64,000 nt of DNA. Source: an uncultured Rhodopila sp. Its GTDB lineage: Bacteria > Pseudomonadota > Alphaproteobacteria > Acetobacterales > Acetobacteraceae. The notes below the pieces were generated by a model that saw only the letters and a list, made by a program, of their open reading frames with translations, did not search any database and was not told the DNA's origin. The stretch is taken from NCBI GenBank assembly GCA_903851415.1, contig CAINOE010000019.1:124001-188000 (forward strand), written 5' to 3'. The position numbers and the translations under genes were made by a program. Below are positions 1-10,008 of this stretch, piece after piece. The first letter of the stretch is position 1, and every line of letters begins with the position of its first letter.

Positions 1-486
1 CCGGGCGAAGGGTCGGTTTTCACGCTGAGCATACCCGTTCGTCCGCCTGCCGCCTGTGCCGCGCCCGCGACTCAACCCGAACGGGCGCGCGACGTTCTCC
101 TGATCGATGACGAGGAGACCTCCCGCTACGTGCTGCGCCAGATGCTGAGCGCCTGGCAGGTGTTGACCATCCGCGAAGCCGAGACCGGCGCCGAGGGCCT
201 TCGCCTGGCCGGGGCCGCGGCGCCGGACGCCGTGCTGCTGGATCTGCGGCTGCCGGACATCGACGGATTCGCGGTGATGGATCGCCTGCAGGCCGATGCG
301 GTGACCGCCGGCATCCCGGTGATCGTCTGCACCTCCTCCGTGCTGACCGGCGCTGAACGGTCCCGGCTCGGGCATGCCCGCGCGATCCTGTCCAAGGCGG
401 CACTGACACGGGATGCCGTCCAGCGCGCGCTGGACGCGGTGTGGCAGGACGATGTCGCGCGTGCCGCGGGACGGATCGCCGAATGA
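1..486 (+). CDS. Hybrid histidine kinase, C-terminal end (partial)
   Basis: The frame is open from base 1, so the gene begins outside the window. The first residues (GEGSVFTLSIPV) match the end of a HATPase_c domain. A short linker leads into a receiver domain with the acidic cluster LLIDDEE, the phospho-acceptor motif LLDLRLP and a serine-lysine near the end (ILSKAAL). This is the usual tail of a hybrid histidine kinase, in which the receiver takes phosphate from the kinase core. It ends at TGA 484-486 and overlaps the next kinase gene by ATGA, so the two are probably co-transcribed. The signal sensed cannot be judged because the N-terminus is missing. Confidence 0.8.
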   Translation, partial: PGEGSVFTLSIPVRPPAACAAPATQPERARDVLLIDDEETSRYVLRQMLSAWQVLTIREAETGAEGLRLAGAAAPDAVLLDLRLPDIDGFAVMDRLQADAVTAGIPVIVCTSSVLTGAERSRLGHARAILSKAALTRDAVQRALDAVWQDDVARAAGRIAE

Positions 487-2111
487 GCGCCATCCCGCCT
501 TTGGTGCTGAATGTCGACGATGATCCGGCCAACCGCTACGTCAAGACGCGGTCGTTGCGGATGGGCGGGATGGAGGTGATCGAGGCCGAAGACGGCGCCT
601 CCGCCCTTGCGGTCATAGCCGAACGACAGCCGCTGCTGGTGCTGCTGGATGTGAATCTGCCGGATGTGAACGGGCTGGAGGTCTGCCGCCGCATCAAGCA
701 GTCCTGGCCGGAGATCGTCGTGATCCAGATCTCCGCCACCGCCATTTCCTCGGCCGAAAAGATCGTCGGACTGGAAAGCGGCGCCGATTGCTACCTGACG
801 ACTCCGGTCGAGCCGCTGGAGCTGATCGCCGTCACCCACGCCATGTTGCGGCTGCGCCAGGCGGAAACCCGCGCCCAGGAAGCGCATGAGCGCTACCGGA
901 TGATCGTCGAGAGCGCGGTGGACTACGCGATTTTCACCTGCGGCCTGGACGGACGGGTCACGAGCTGGAACTCCGGTGCCGAAGCGATCCTGGGCTACAC
1001 TCCGGACCAAATCGTCGGCCAGCCCTGCGCGCGCATTTTCATGGCCGACGACGTCGCCGCCGATGTTCCCGAAACCGAGATGCGCTCGGCCCGGGCTGGG
1101 ATCGGCGTGCGGGCGGAACGCTGGCACCGGCGGCGCGACGGCACCCGCTTCTGGTCCAGCGGCCGCATGGTGCCGCTGCGCGACCGTCGTGGCGAGGTCG
1201 CGGGCTTTCTCAAGATCCTCTACGACCGCACGGTCGAGAAGGACGCGCGTGACGCGCTGGAGGCTTTGAACGCCGAGCTTGAAAACCGCGTGGCGGAGCG
1301 CACCCGGGAACTGGCGGCGGCCAATGAGCGGCTGCGGGCGGAGATCGCCGAACGCGAGCGGACCGGAGAGCAGATCCGTCAGTTGCAGAAAATGGAAGCG
1401 CTCGGGCAACTCACCGGCGGGATTGCTCACGATTTCAACAACCTTCTCACCGCGATCCTGGGCGGCCTGGAGGTCACGCGGCTGCGGATCGAGGATCCGC
1501 GCACCTTGCGGATGATCGACAGCTCCGTCAGCGCCGCGCAGCGCGGGGCAAAGCTGATCGCGCAGCTTATGGCGTTTGCGCGCCGGCAGAACCTGGAGCT
1601 CGATTATCTGCCGATAAACGATCTTCTGCAGGAGATGCGGGAGCTGCTGGAGCGCAGCGTCGGTTCGGCGGTGACGCTGACCTTCGATTTCGCTCCCGAT
1701 GTCTGGCCGGTGCTGGCAGATGCGAGCCAGGTGCAGACAGCGGTCCTGAACCTCGCGATCAACGCGCGCGACGCGATGCCGGAGGGCGGTGCCTTGCGCA
1801 TCGCCACCGGCAATACGCTGATCCGCGGTCCGGTGGACGGAACGGACGTGCCGCCGGGCGACTACGCCACCTTGTCGGTGGAGGACACCGGCACAGGGAT
1901 GTCGGACGAGGTGAAGGGGCGGCTGTTCGAGCCGTTTTTCACCACCAAGGAGCTGGGAAAGGGCACCGGCCTCGGACTGGCCCAGGTGTATGGCTTCGTG
2001 CGCCAGTCGGGCGGGGACGTGCGGGTCGATAGCGTGCTGGGGCGGGGGACGAAGATCACGATCCTGCTGCCCAAGGCGGTGGAGACAGCCGGCGAGGCCG
2101 CGGCGGTGTAG
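483..2111 (+). CDS. Sensor histidine kinase with N-terminal receiver and PAS domain
   Basis: This 542-residue protein has a receiver domain (about 5-120, VDDDPAN cluster, Asp56 in LLDVNLP), a PAS domain (about 135-250), a coiled coil, HisKA (phospho-acceptor His315 in GGIAHDFNN) and HATPase_c (DTGTGM, GTGLGLA). No membrane segment is seen, so it is probably cytoplasmic and may be controlled through its receiver or PAS domain. The start at 483 overlaps the upstream kinase stop and is preferred over the in-frame ATG at 441, which would run deep into that gene. The conserved receiver Lys before Pro is Thr here (YLTTPVEP). The partner regulator is not in view. Confidence 0.85.
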   Translation: MSAIPPLVLNVDDDPANRYVKTRSLRMGGMEVIEAEDGASALAVIAERQPLLVLLDVNLPDVNGLEVCRRIKQSWPEIVVIQISATAISSAEKIVGLESGADCYLTTPVEPLELIAVTHAMLRLRQAETRAQEAHERYRMIVESAVDYAIFTCGLDGRVTSWNSGAEAILGYTPDQIVGQPCARIFMADDVAADVPETEMRSARAGIGVRAERWHRRRDGTRFWSSGRMVPLRDRRGEVAGFLKILYDRTVEKDARDALEALNAELENRVAERTRELAAANERLRAEIAERERTGEQIRQLQKMEALGQLTGGIAHDFNNLLTAILGGLEVTRLRIEDPRTLRMIDSSVSAAQRGAKLIAQLMAFARRQNLELDYLPINDLLQEMRELLERSVGSAVTLTFDFAPDVWPVLADASQVQTAVLNLAINARDAMPEGGALRIATGNTLIRGPVDGTDVPPGDYATLSVEDTGTGMSDEVKGRLFEPFFTTKELGKGTGLGLAQVYGFVRQSGGDVRVDSVLGRGTKITILLPKAVETAGEAAAV

Positions 2112-2550
2112 CGGCGCAGAAGTGCACCCCGGGGTTCGATACCCGGCAGCCGATGGTTGGAGGCGAAGCCAGTTGTACCACGGATTTTCACCGATTAAGG
2201 GCACGGATTACAGGAATTGGGCTGCCTCGCATCACACTGCGCCTCCGGCTGGCCGGGGCGCACCATGCAATGCGTGACTTAATCCCTCTGATCCGTGTTG
2301 CAACTCGCCTCCTGCTACTGCGGAACCCGATGGCCGCGATCCGCCGACCTTCGCCGCACCTGCAACGCCACGCGGGCATTTTCAGGCATTGTGGTGCCCG
2401 GTACGGGCTGGGAGACTATGCTCGAACGCGGTGAAAAGATGCTGCCGGGGTCATAACGCAGTCTCGATCGGCTTGACCCCGTACCGGCACGCCTGCATCG
2501 GCCATGACTTGCCACTTATCACGCCATGACGGCCCCGCTATACCCCCGCA
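2112..2550. other. Intergenic region without a credible gene
   Basis: These 439 bases separate the kinase from the glycosyltransferase. Short open frames occur on both strands but show no recognisable protein and no convincing ribosome binding site. The left part holds the CACGGATT repeats annotated separately. No clear promoter was found. Confidence 0.5.
2179..2297. repeat. Degenerate repeat built on CACGGATT
   Basis: CACGGATT occurs at 2179 and 2202. A related block in inverted orientation lies at 2281-2297 (AATCCCTCTGATCCGTG), roughly mirroring 2202-2218 (CACGGATTACAGGAATT). It looks like a decayed intergenic repeat. No second copy was recognised elsewhere in the window, so the call is weak. 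Confidence 0.3.
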
Positions 2551-3648
2551 ATGAACCCTTCCGGCCACGGCGTGACCAACCATCCGGCCCCGGGCACCGC
2601 CGCACCGCGCGTCAGCGTGCTGATGACCACACACAACGGCGCCCGCTTCATCCGCGAAAGCATCGACAGCGTACTGGCGCAGACGCTGACCGATTTCGAG
2701 CTGATCGTCGCGGACGACGCCTCGACCGACGAGACGCCGTCATTACTCGCGGGCTACAGCGATCCCCGGCTGCGCGTGGTGCGGCCGGAGCGCAACCTCG
2801 GCGTGGCGGAGGCGCGCAACTTCGGCCTGGCCGCCTGCCGCGGCGAGTATGTCGCCGCGCTCGATCACGACGACATCAGCCTGCCGGAGCGCCTCGCCGT
2901 CCAGGTCCGCTACCTGGATGCGCATCCGGAGGTCGTCCTCGCCGGGACCGAGGTGCTGCTGCGGATGCAGGACGGCCGGACGTTGCCGACGGACCATGCG
3001 CCGGGCAGCTCGCCCGCGCTGGTGCACTGGATGCTGCACGTGGACAACCCGTTCACCTGGTCATCCGTGATGCTGCGCGCAGCGGCACTGCGGCGTCTCG
3101 GCACATTCATGCGCCGCGAGGCGGAACCGGCCGACGACTTCGACCTGTACCATAGACTATTGCGCGTCGGAGCCCTGGCGCGGCTGGACGAGACGCTGAC
3201 GATCTATCGCTGGCACAGCGGCAACACCACCTACACGCAGAGCGAGCGGCTGTTCGCCAGCGCCAGCGCCATCCTGGCGCGGGCCTATGAACCTCTGCTT
3301 GGTGCCGACTCCGCTGACGCCGCGCGGCTGGTCGTGCATCACCTGTCCGACCGTCAGCCGGTGCGGGACATCGCGACGCTGGAACGCCTCGGTGAGGTGC
3401 TCGAACGCTTGCTGGCCCGGTTCCAGGGCATCTACGCCGCCGATGCCGCCGCGCTGGCGCAAATCGAGGCGCATGCAGGCCGCGTGTGGTGGCGGGTGGT
3501 GCGCAGTGCGATCCGCTCCGGCCTGCCGCTAGCGCTCGCGCGGCACGCCGCGCGGCGCAGCTTGCGGATCGGCTTCAGTCCTGCGTGGCACGATGTGGCG
3601 ATGTCGGTCGCGGTGGGGACGGTTCGGGCCGCGCACATCGTGCCGTAG
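2551..3648 (+). CDS. Family 2 glycosyltransferase
   Basis: This 365-residue protein starts with the GT-A fold signature of family 2 glycosyltransferases (RVSVLMTTHNGARFI, then ADDASTDET). The metal and nucleotide-sugar motif is LDHDD at about residue 110. It would transfer a sugar from a nucleotide-sugar donor to a cell-surface polysaccharide or lipid acceptor in the cytoplasm. No membrane segment is evident. The region after residue 240 has no obvious homology and may bind the acceptor. It stands alone, away from the exopolysaccharide genes at 27-33 kb. ATG 2551 is used because it directly precedes the domain; no strong Shine-Dalgarno is visible. The acceptor is unknown. Confidence 0.85.
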   Translation: MNPSGHGVTNHPAPGTAAPRVSVLMTTHNGARFIRESIDSVLAQTLTDFELIVADDASTDETPSLLAGYSDPRLRVVRPERNLGVAEARNFGLAACRGEYVAALDHDDISLPERLAVQVRYLDAHPEVVLAGTEVLLRMQDGRTLPTDHAPGSSPALVHWMLHVDNPFTWSSVMLRAAALRRLGTFMRREAEPADDFDLYHRLLRVGALARLDETLTIYRWHSGNTTYTQSERLFASASAILARAYEPLLGADSADAARLVVHHLSDRQPVRDIATLERLGEVLERLLARFQGIYAADAAALAQIEAHAGRVWWRVVRSAIRSGLPLALARHAARRSLRIGFSPAWHDVAMSVAVGTVRAAHIVP

Positions 3649-4057
3649 TGGCCGTTGTCAGTGGGTCTGGATGACGCTCGGGCCCCCGGCGCCAGGGAAT
3701 CACCGGGCTTTGGGTGGATTTCATCGGATCGAACATGTAGCCAAACGCGATGCACAAACCAGGAACAAGCCTTTGCCGGTGCGGCAGCGGGAATGTCGGC
3801 GACGCGGCTTATTCCACGTGCCGCGGATGAAGCGATCTGCTAGTACGCGAGATCGAAAAGGGAATCGGAGTCGCAGCTCATGCACATCCTCATCCGCGGC
3901 AGCGAGTTGCATCATGGGCGACTTGTTCGGCTTTGATGACCGGCCAATCGCCGATCACGGTTCCCGCCCCGTCGACGTTGTGTCAGACTGCTTCGATGAC
4001 GCGGGTGAGACCGCTCGGGCAGGCGAAGTCTTTTCCCGGCCCCGACGCACCCGGCAG
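3649..4057. other. Intergenic region before the methyltransferase
   Basis: These 409 bases follow the glycosyltransferase. The methyltransferase frame stays open through here, with an in-frame ATG at 3914, so the true start could lie upstream of 4058. The upstream residues have no recognisable domain and the composition looks non-coding. No controller-protein gene was seen. Confidence 0.4.
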
Positions 4058-5215
4058 ATGGCACTGACAAAGCCCGGGCTGACAGAGATGCCCACGCCGG
4101 AGGCTGTCAGGCGCTATCACCGGACCCGGTTCGGCCGTATCATGCACGGGAATTCTCTTACCCTTCTGGGCAAGATGCGCAGCCGGTCGGTAGATCTCGT
4201 CATGACGAGTCCACCGTTCGGTCTCGTGAGGAAAAAGGACTACGGCAACGTCGCCGCCAGCGAATATCTTGACTGGTTTCGACCTTTTGCGCTCCAGATC
4301 AGCCGGGTGCTCAAGGATACCGGAAGCTTCGTGATCGACATCGGGGGGGCGTGGGAAGCCGGCCAGCCGACGCGCAGCCTTTATCACTTCAAGCTTCTCA
4401 TCATGCTCTGCGAGGAATTCGGCTTCCATCTGGCGCAGGACTTTTATTGGTGGAATCCATCCAAGTTGCCGACGCCCGCGGAATGGGTGACGGTGCGGCG
4501 GATCCGGGTGAAGGACGCCATCAACACCGTTTGGTGGCTTTCTAAAACAGCGTGGCCGAAAGCGAGCAACCGCCGCGTTTTGCAGCCTTACAGCGCCAGT
4601 ATGATGACGTTGCTGTCAAACGGCTATAGGGCGAAGAAGCGCCCATCCGGCCACGATATCAGCGAAAAATTCTCGATCGACAACGGGGCTGCCATCCCGC
4701 CTAACCTGATTGCCATGCCCAACACGGAGAGCAATGGCGCGTACCAGCGCTATTGCGAAGAACATGGCCTGCCTCACCACCCGGCGCGCTTTCCGGCGGA
4801 ACTGCCGGAGTATTTTGTGCGCATGCTGACGGATGCCGGAGATCTCGTGGTTGACCCGTTTGCGGGAAGCTGCGTGACCGGCGAAGTGGCGGAGCGCCTG
4901 GGACGCCGGTGGGTCTGTGCGGAGTTGGTCGAGGCATACCTGCAGGGTGCCCTGTCCCGGTTTCCGCCGCACAATACCGGCCTGCCGAAACCGCTCCCTA
5001 AACCGGACGATGATTCAAGTTTCTATCGCGTTCCCCGTCCCGGACTTCTTTGGAACGGCAGTGAGGGCGATCTGCTGCCGGTTGATGGCGGCAGGAAGCG
5101 GCCACCTTCCGTGAACACCGCCAAAGGGGGCCGTAAGCCGCCAAAGACCCCGAGCCGGTCGGATCGGCCACTGTTACCGTTGACGCACGTCGCGAGCACC
5201 GACCCGGTGGACTGA
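4058..5215 (+). CDS. Site-specific DNA methyltransferase (N4-cytosine or N6-adenine type)
   Basis: The catalytic motif TSPPF lies at residues 50-54, preceded by a target-recognising start (RIMHGNSLTLL). The AdoMet-binding motif DPFAGSCVTG lies near residue 270. Catalytic motif before the AdoMet motif is the beta-class arrangement, and SPP(Y/F) is typical of N4-cytosine enzymes, though N6-adenine activity cannot be excluded. About 385 residues fits the family; the last 50 residues are a variable tail. The HNH nuclease gene begins two bases after this stop, so the pair is read as a type II-like restriction-modification operon. The start is uncertain: ATG 4058 is chosen, with 4088 and 3914 as alternatives. 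The recognition sequence is unknown. Confidence 0.82.
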   Translation: MALTKPGLTEMPTPEAVRRYHRTRFGRIMHGNSLTLLGKMRSRSVDLVMTSPPFGLVRKKDYGNVAASEYLDWFRPFALQISRVLKDTGSFVIDIGGAWEAGQPTRSLYHFKLLIMLCEEFGFHLAQDFYWWNPSKLPTPAEWVTVRRIRVKDAINTVWWLSKTAWPKASNRRVLQPYSASMMTLLSNGYRAKKRPSGHDISEKFSIDNGAAIPPNLIAMPNTESNGAYQRYCEEHGLPHHPARFPAELPEYFVRMLTDAGDLVVDPFAGSCVTGEVAERLGRRWVCAELVEAYLQGALSRFPPHNTGLPKPLPKPDDDSSFYRVPRPGLLWNGSEGDLLPVDGGRKRPPSVNTAKGGRKPPKTPSRSDRPLLPLTHVASTDPVD

Positions 5216-5217
5216 AC

Positions 5218-6234
5218 GTGCCCAAACTGAGCAAGCAAAAACTGGTAACGACCGTGGAGGATGCCATCCGCGACAGCGGTTGGAGCTTCTTGCGGTTCAG
5301 CAAGCCGAAAGATCACCCTGCTGATTATCAGGTTTACCGGGACGCAGAGTCATACCCGGTGCGCGTCTACATCTGGAACCTGTCCCACGGAGGCGGAGAA
5401 AAGCGACCGCTGCATGAATTCCGCATCCAAATCACGGGAATTCAATATTCCGGCGGTATCCAACAGTTCCAGCCGCGAATCGACGGCAAGACACTGATCC
5501 TGGGATGGTGGCCCGATGCCGGCGTCTTCGCGGGATTCGATTACGCCTATCACATCCGGCCGCTCGGGGTCTCACCCTCCATTCAGGTCGGCGAAGCCGC
5601 GCTCCGCGCCGCCCACTTGAGCGGCTTCGCGCCGCACAACCGCCACAATGGAGAACTGGCCATCGCATTCAGGCCGGATTTTCTCGGCACCTACATCCAG
5701 AACCTCGAACCGCTGCATGCGTGCGGCAGGGTGCCCTCCGAGATCGAAATCTTGGATCAGATCGCCACTGACCCTGCCAGTGTCGGCGAGACGCAAATTC
5801 AGGGCGAAGTAGCGACGTCGCGGCAGTGCGCCGTTGTCACAACGACACGGGCGCTTCGAGATCTGAATTTTCGCGCTCGTGTCCTCACGGCCTACGGCCA
5901 CCAGTGTGCCATGTGCGGCGTGCAGCTCAAGCTTCTCGACGCCGCTCATGTTCTACCGGTGGCCCACCCGCACAGCACTGATGAAACTTGCAATGGTGTC
6001 GCGCTCTGCGCGCTCCATCACCGCGCCTACGACAAGGCATTTGTCACATTCGATGAGAAGTTCCAGATTCGGCACAATGCAAAAATCGCCATGGCGTTGA
6101 AGGTTTCAGGGCACGATGGCGGGTTGGCTTCCTTCACGCAGGCACTGCGATCGCTGCTGATCCTGCCGCAGGCCGCCCATGATCGTCCCGCCGCCGCGTT
6201 CGTCAAAGAAGCCAACAGCTTGCGAGGATGGTGA
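5218..6234 (+). CDS. HNH endonuclease, likely restriction partner
   Basis: This 338-residue protein has a C-terminal HNH nuclease domain (about 225-275). CAMCG supplies the zinc-binding cysteines, DAAHVLPV the catalytic His, and CALHHRAYD the rest of the core. The N-terminal 200 residues are of unknown family and probably recognise DNA. The GTG start lies two bases after the methyltransferase stop, and a one-base-scale gap argues for tight co-expression. HNH endonucleases adjoining a methyltransferase are a known restriction-modification arrangement, so cleavage of unmethylated DNA is the likely role. A modification-dependent nuclease is also possible. Confidence 0.8.
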   Translation: MPKLSKQKLVTTVEDAIRDSGWSFLRFSKPKDHPADYQVYRDAESYPVRVYIWNLSHGGGEKRPLHEFRIQITGIQYSGGIQQFQPRIDGKTLILGWWPDAGVFAGFDYAYHIRPLGVSPSIQVGEAALRAAHLSGFAPHNRHNGELAIAFRPDFLGTYIQNLEPLHACGRVPSEIEILDQIATDPASVGETQIQGEVATSRQCAVVTTTRALRDLNFRARVLTAYGHQCAMCGVQLKLLDAAHVLPVAHPHSTDETCNGVALCALHHRAYDKAFVTFDEKFQIRHNAKIAMALKVSGHDGGLASFTQALRSLLILPQAAHDRPAAAFVKEANSLRGW

Positions 6235-6293
6235 CTGCCGGTCCGTCCGCAGGCGGGCGCCATGGAAGTAGGCAACAGGAGCATGGTTGACGA

Positions 6294-6560
6294 ATGAGAT
6301 GGGGCACGTTCTCACAGCCCGATCTGTTCGACGAAGCCGCCGTTCAGGCGGATTCGGCGGAACGGGCGCCACTTGTTGAACTCGCGGACATGCTCGCCAT
6401 GCTGCGGGCAGCCGATCACCTGCCCTGGCCCGATGCCGCCGCCACAATGGCTGAAGAAAGGCGCGCACTGGGTCTCGCCCGCCTTGCCGGACCGGAAGGC
6501 GAGGCGCTCGCCGCGGCCATCCTCGAGGAAACCGAACGCCTGCTCGCCGCAACCGATTGA
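6294..6560 (+). CDS. Small hypothetical protein
   Basis: This is an 88-residue, acidic, Ala-rich, probably helical protein starting [14 protein letters not shown]. No membrane segment, signal peptide or metal-binding motif is visible, and I do not recognise a family. It follows the HNH gene on the same strand after 59 bases and precedes prs. Codon use looks like that of the neighbouring genes, which supports real coding. Function is unknown. Confidence 0.55.
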   Translation: MRWGTFSQPDLFDEAAVQADSAERAPLVELADMLAMLRAADHLPWPDAAATMAEERRALGLARLAGPEGEALAAAILEETERLLAATD

Positions 6561-6678
6561 CGCCCGACCGCCCGGGCCGCCCCGCCATCTTCATGGACAT
6601 GTGACACCCCCATTGCTAGAAGCCGGCTTGTTTCCGGCGCTCAGACCGGTCCGGCATCACAACTCAGCGGCCCGAACT

Positions 6679-7611
<933 letters not shown>

Positions 7612-7741
7612 ACCGGTGTCACGGGGCCTGGACGTCAGGGCCGCCTGACGGCATGGTTGGCCGCGATCACGGCCAAAGACAGACGCTTGTTTGTTTGCCA
7701 ATCGGCTACATCTAGAACGTCAACGACCAGGATTAGCGACC

Positions 7742-8680
7742 ATGGACCACATCATCGGCCAGGCAGCCCCCGGCCAACCGGGCGCCGCGGCCAACATCAT
7801 CAAAGACGGCGACCAGAAGACCTTCATGCAGGACGTGATCGAGGCGTCTCGCTCGGTTCCGGTCCTGGTGGATTTCTGGGCGACATGGTGCGGACCCTGC
7901 AAGCAGTTGACTCCCACCCTGGAGAAGGTGGTGAAGGCCGCCGGCGGGAGGGTGAAGATGGTCAAGATCGACATCGACCAGAATCAGGGCCTGGTCCGCC
8001 AGTTGGCGCAGCTTGGCCTGCCGATGCAGTCGGTGCCGACCGTTGCTGCCTTCTGGCAGGGTCAGATCGCGGATTTGTTCCAGGGCGCGCAGCCGGAGTC
8101 GGAGGTGAAGCGCTTCGTCGAGGCGCTGCTGAAGAACGCCGGCGGCTCCATGCCGGCGGCCGATTTGCTCGCCGAGGCGAAGGCGGCGCTGGAGCAGGGC
8201 GATCCGCAGCAGGCGGGCGAACTGTTCAGCGCGCTGCTCGCCGAGGAACCCGAGAACGGCGACGCCTGGGGCGGCCTGATTCGCGCCCTGATCGCGTTGG
8301 GCGAGGAGGAGCAGGCGGAACACGCGCTGTCCGAGGTGCCGGAAAAGCTGGCCGAACATGCCGAGGTTTCCGGCGCGCGCAGTGCCCTGGCTCTGGCCCG
8401 GGAAGGCCGCGCGGCGAAGGATCAGCTTCAATCGCTGCAAGCCCGCCTGGCGGCGGACCCGGCGGATCATCAGGCGCGCTACGACCTCGCCACCGCTTTG
8501 AACGCGATGAACGAGCGTGACCAGGCCGCCGAGGCGCTGCTGGAGATCATCCGCCGCGCCCGGGCCTGGAACGAGGATGCGGCCCGGCTGCAACTGCTGA
8601 AATTCTTCGAAGCCTGGGGGTTCGACGATCCCGCGACCTCAGCCGCCCGCCGCCGCCTGTCGGCGCTGCTGTTTAGCTGA
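7742..8680 (+). CDS. Thioredoxin-TPR co-chaperone (CnoX/YbbN-like)
   Basis: The N-terminus is a thioredoxin domain with an intact WCGPCK active site (Cys50, Cys53). The rest (about 150-312) is helical tetratricopeptide repeat. This matches the CnoX/YbbN chaperedoxin family, which holds unfolding clients and passes them to foldases. The E. coli protein lacks the full CxxC, whereas alphaproteobacterial members keep it and can act on disulfides. ATG 7742 (MDHIIGQ) is chosen; the ORF could extend to 7691, but that part is not family-like. The stop is directly followed by the LON-domain ATG at 8681, so the two genes are coupled. Confidence 0.88.
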   Translation: MDHIIGQAAPGQPGAAANIIKDGDQKTFMQDVIEASRSVPVLVDFWATWCGPCKQLTPTLEKVVKAAGGRVKMVKIDIDQNQGLVRQLAQLGLPMQSVPTVAAFWQGQIADLFQGAQPESEVKRFVEALLKNAGGSMPAADLLAEAKAALEQGDPQQAGELFSALLAEEPENGDAWGGLIRALIALGEEEQAEHALSEVPEKLAEHAEVSGARSALALAREGRAAKDQLQSLQARLAADPADHQARYDLATALNAMNERDQAAEALLEIIRRARAWNEDAARLQLLKFFEAWGFDDPATSAARRRLSALLFS

Positions 8681-9346
8681 ATGACCGTGTTTCACCCCTA
8701 CCCCGAGGATTTGCCGCCGGAGTTCGCGGTGTTTCCGCTGACCGGCGCGCTGCTGCTGCCGCGGGGGAAATTGCCGCTGAACATCTTCGAGCCGCGCTAC
8801 CTGGCGATGACTCTGGATTCGCTGGCGTCGGGACGCATGTTCGGTATGGTGCAACCCGACCCGCAGGCGCCGAGACTGGAGCACGGACCGGGATTGTACC
8901 GCGTCGGCTGCCTCGGGCGGCTGTCGTCGTTCAGCGAAACCGATGACGGCAAGCTGCTGATCACACTGACCGGGCTGATCCGCTTCACCATCGACAGCGA
9001 ACTCGATCTGGTGCGGGGCTATCGCCGGGTGCGCGGCGACTTCTCCCGCTTCACCGACGACCTTGACGTCGTCGCGCCCGCTGTCGACCTGGAGCGGGAG
9101 AAGCTGCTGGCCGCCTTGCGGGGCTATTTCGCCCAGCGCGGCGTGGATGCGAACTGGGATGCGATCCGGCGGATGTCGGACGACGCACTGGTCGTGACCC
9201 TGGCGATGGCCTGCCCGTTCGAGCCGGTGGAGAAGCAGGCCCTGCTGGAAGCCCCCACCCCGGCCGAGCGCGCGGCGACGCTGCTGGCGCTGCTGCAGAT
9301 GGGCGCGGCTGGCCCAGACTTGCCGCCCGGCCGTTCCGTTAGCTGA
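8681..9346 (+). CDS. LON substrate-binding domain protein
   Basis: This 221-residue protein is a stand-alone Lon N-terminal domain, recognised by FPLTGALLLPRGKLPLNIFEPRY and GLYRVGCLGRL spacing. It lacks the AAA and protease modules of Lon. Such proteins bind peptides or protein substrates, but their physiological role is not settled. It begins immediately after the thioredoxin-TPR stop with no intergenic base and precedes Trm112, so it lies in a protein-quality operon. No membrane segment is seen. Confidence 0.85.
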   Translation: MTVFHPYPEDLPPEFAVFPLTGALLLPRGKLPLNIFEPRYLAMTLDSLASGRMFGMVQPDPQAPRLEHGPGLYRVGCLGRLSSFSETDDGKLLITLTGLIRFTIDSELDLVRGYRRVRGDFSRFTDDLDVVAPAVDLEREKLLAALRGYFAQRGVDANWDAIRRMSDDALVVTLAMACPFEPVEKQALLEAPTPAERAATLLALLQMGAAGPDLPPGRSVS

Positions 9347-9364
9347 ACTCAGAGGATTGGCGCC

Positions 9365-9577
9365 ATGCCCGAACCTGCCCCTACCGCGTCCGCCGCTGTC
9401 GAGGCGGCCGTCGATCCGCGCCTGCTGGAGGTGCTGGTCTGCCCGCTCACCAAGGCACCGCTGGAGTATGACCGCGCGGCGAACGAGCTGATCAGCCGCA
9501 AGGCCGGCCTGGCCTACCCGATCCGCGACGGCATTCCGATCATGCTGCCGGAAGAAGCCCGGACATTGGATCAATAA
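9365..9577 (+). CDS. Trm112 family protein
   Basis: This 70-residue protein carries the bacterial Trm112/YcaR signature [17 protein letters not shown] and ends with [16 protein letters not shown]. In eukaryotes and archaea Trm112 activates methyltransferases; the bacterial short form has an uncertain role. Only one of the zinc-binding cysteines is present, which is common in bacteria. A ribosome binding site (AGAGGATTGG) precedes ATG 9365. Its TAA shares one base with the next ATG, so translation is probably coupled. Confidence 0.9.
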   Translation: MPEPAPTASAAVEAAVDPRLLEVLVCPLTKAPLEYDRAANELISRKAGLAYPIRDGIPIMLPEEARTLDQ

Positions 9578-9933
9578 TGCCGACGCCGACGGAAATCCGG
9601 CTGGACCGCGCGGCCCGGGTGCTGCATGTTTCGTTCGATGACGGAAAAGACTTCGCGCTGCCCGCCGAGTACCTGCGTGTCGAAAGCCCGAGCGCCGAGG
9701 TCCAGGGCCACAGCCCGGACCAGAAGCAGACGGTTGCCGGCAAGCTGCATGTCGGCATCGCCGCCGTCGAGCCCGTCGGCCACTACGCCGTCCGGCTGGT
9801 GTTCGATGACAGCCACGACAGCGGCATTTACTCCTGGACCTATCTGCGCACGCTGGGGGAGGAGCAGCATCTTCGCTGGGCCGCGTATCTCGCCGCGTTG
9901 GCCACACGTGGTTTGTCGCGGGATCCGGGGTAA
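9577..9933 (+). CDS. DUF971 domain protein
   Basis: This 118-residue protein matches the DUF971 family, which resembles the N-terminal domain of gamma-butyrobetaine hydroxylase. Family features include EIRLDRAARVLHVSFDDG at the start and GIYSWTYLR near the end. Some relatives are linked to iron-sulfur cluster carrier function, but no metal ligands can be assigned here. It overlaps the Trm112 stop by one base, which fits its usual small-gene operon context. Confidence 0.88.
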   Translation: MPTPTEIRLDRAARVLHVSFDDGKDFALPAEYLRVESPSAEVQGHSPDQKQTVAGKLHVGIAAVEPVGHYAVRLVFDDSHDSGIYSWTYLRTLGEEQHLRWAAYLAALATRGLSRDPG

Positions 9934-10008
9934 GCCCGCCGTCGCCACTCCGGGCCACGACGCGATTTTCGGCCACCCTCCGTGCAGCCCCTGCATCGCT
10001 TCCACCCC

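Noticed and set aside
2115-2150. tRNA T-arm-like GGGGTTCGATACCCGG
   Set aside because: The stem-loop spacing does not fit a tRNA T-arm and no acceptor, D or anticodon arm surrounds it.
126-2204. 692-residue minus-strand ORF opposite the histidine kinases
   Set aside because: GC-rich shadow of two clear kinase genes; no recognisable domain and unlikely composition.
3593-4057. N-terminal extension of the methyltransferase ORF
   Set aside because: It would overlap the glycosyltransferase end and adds no recognisable domain; a later start is used.
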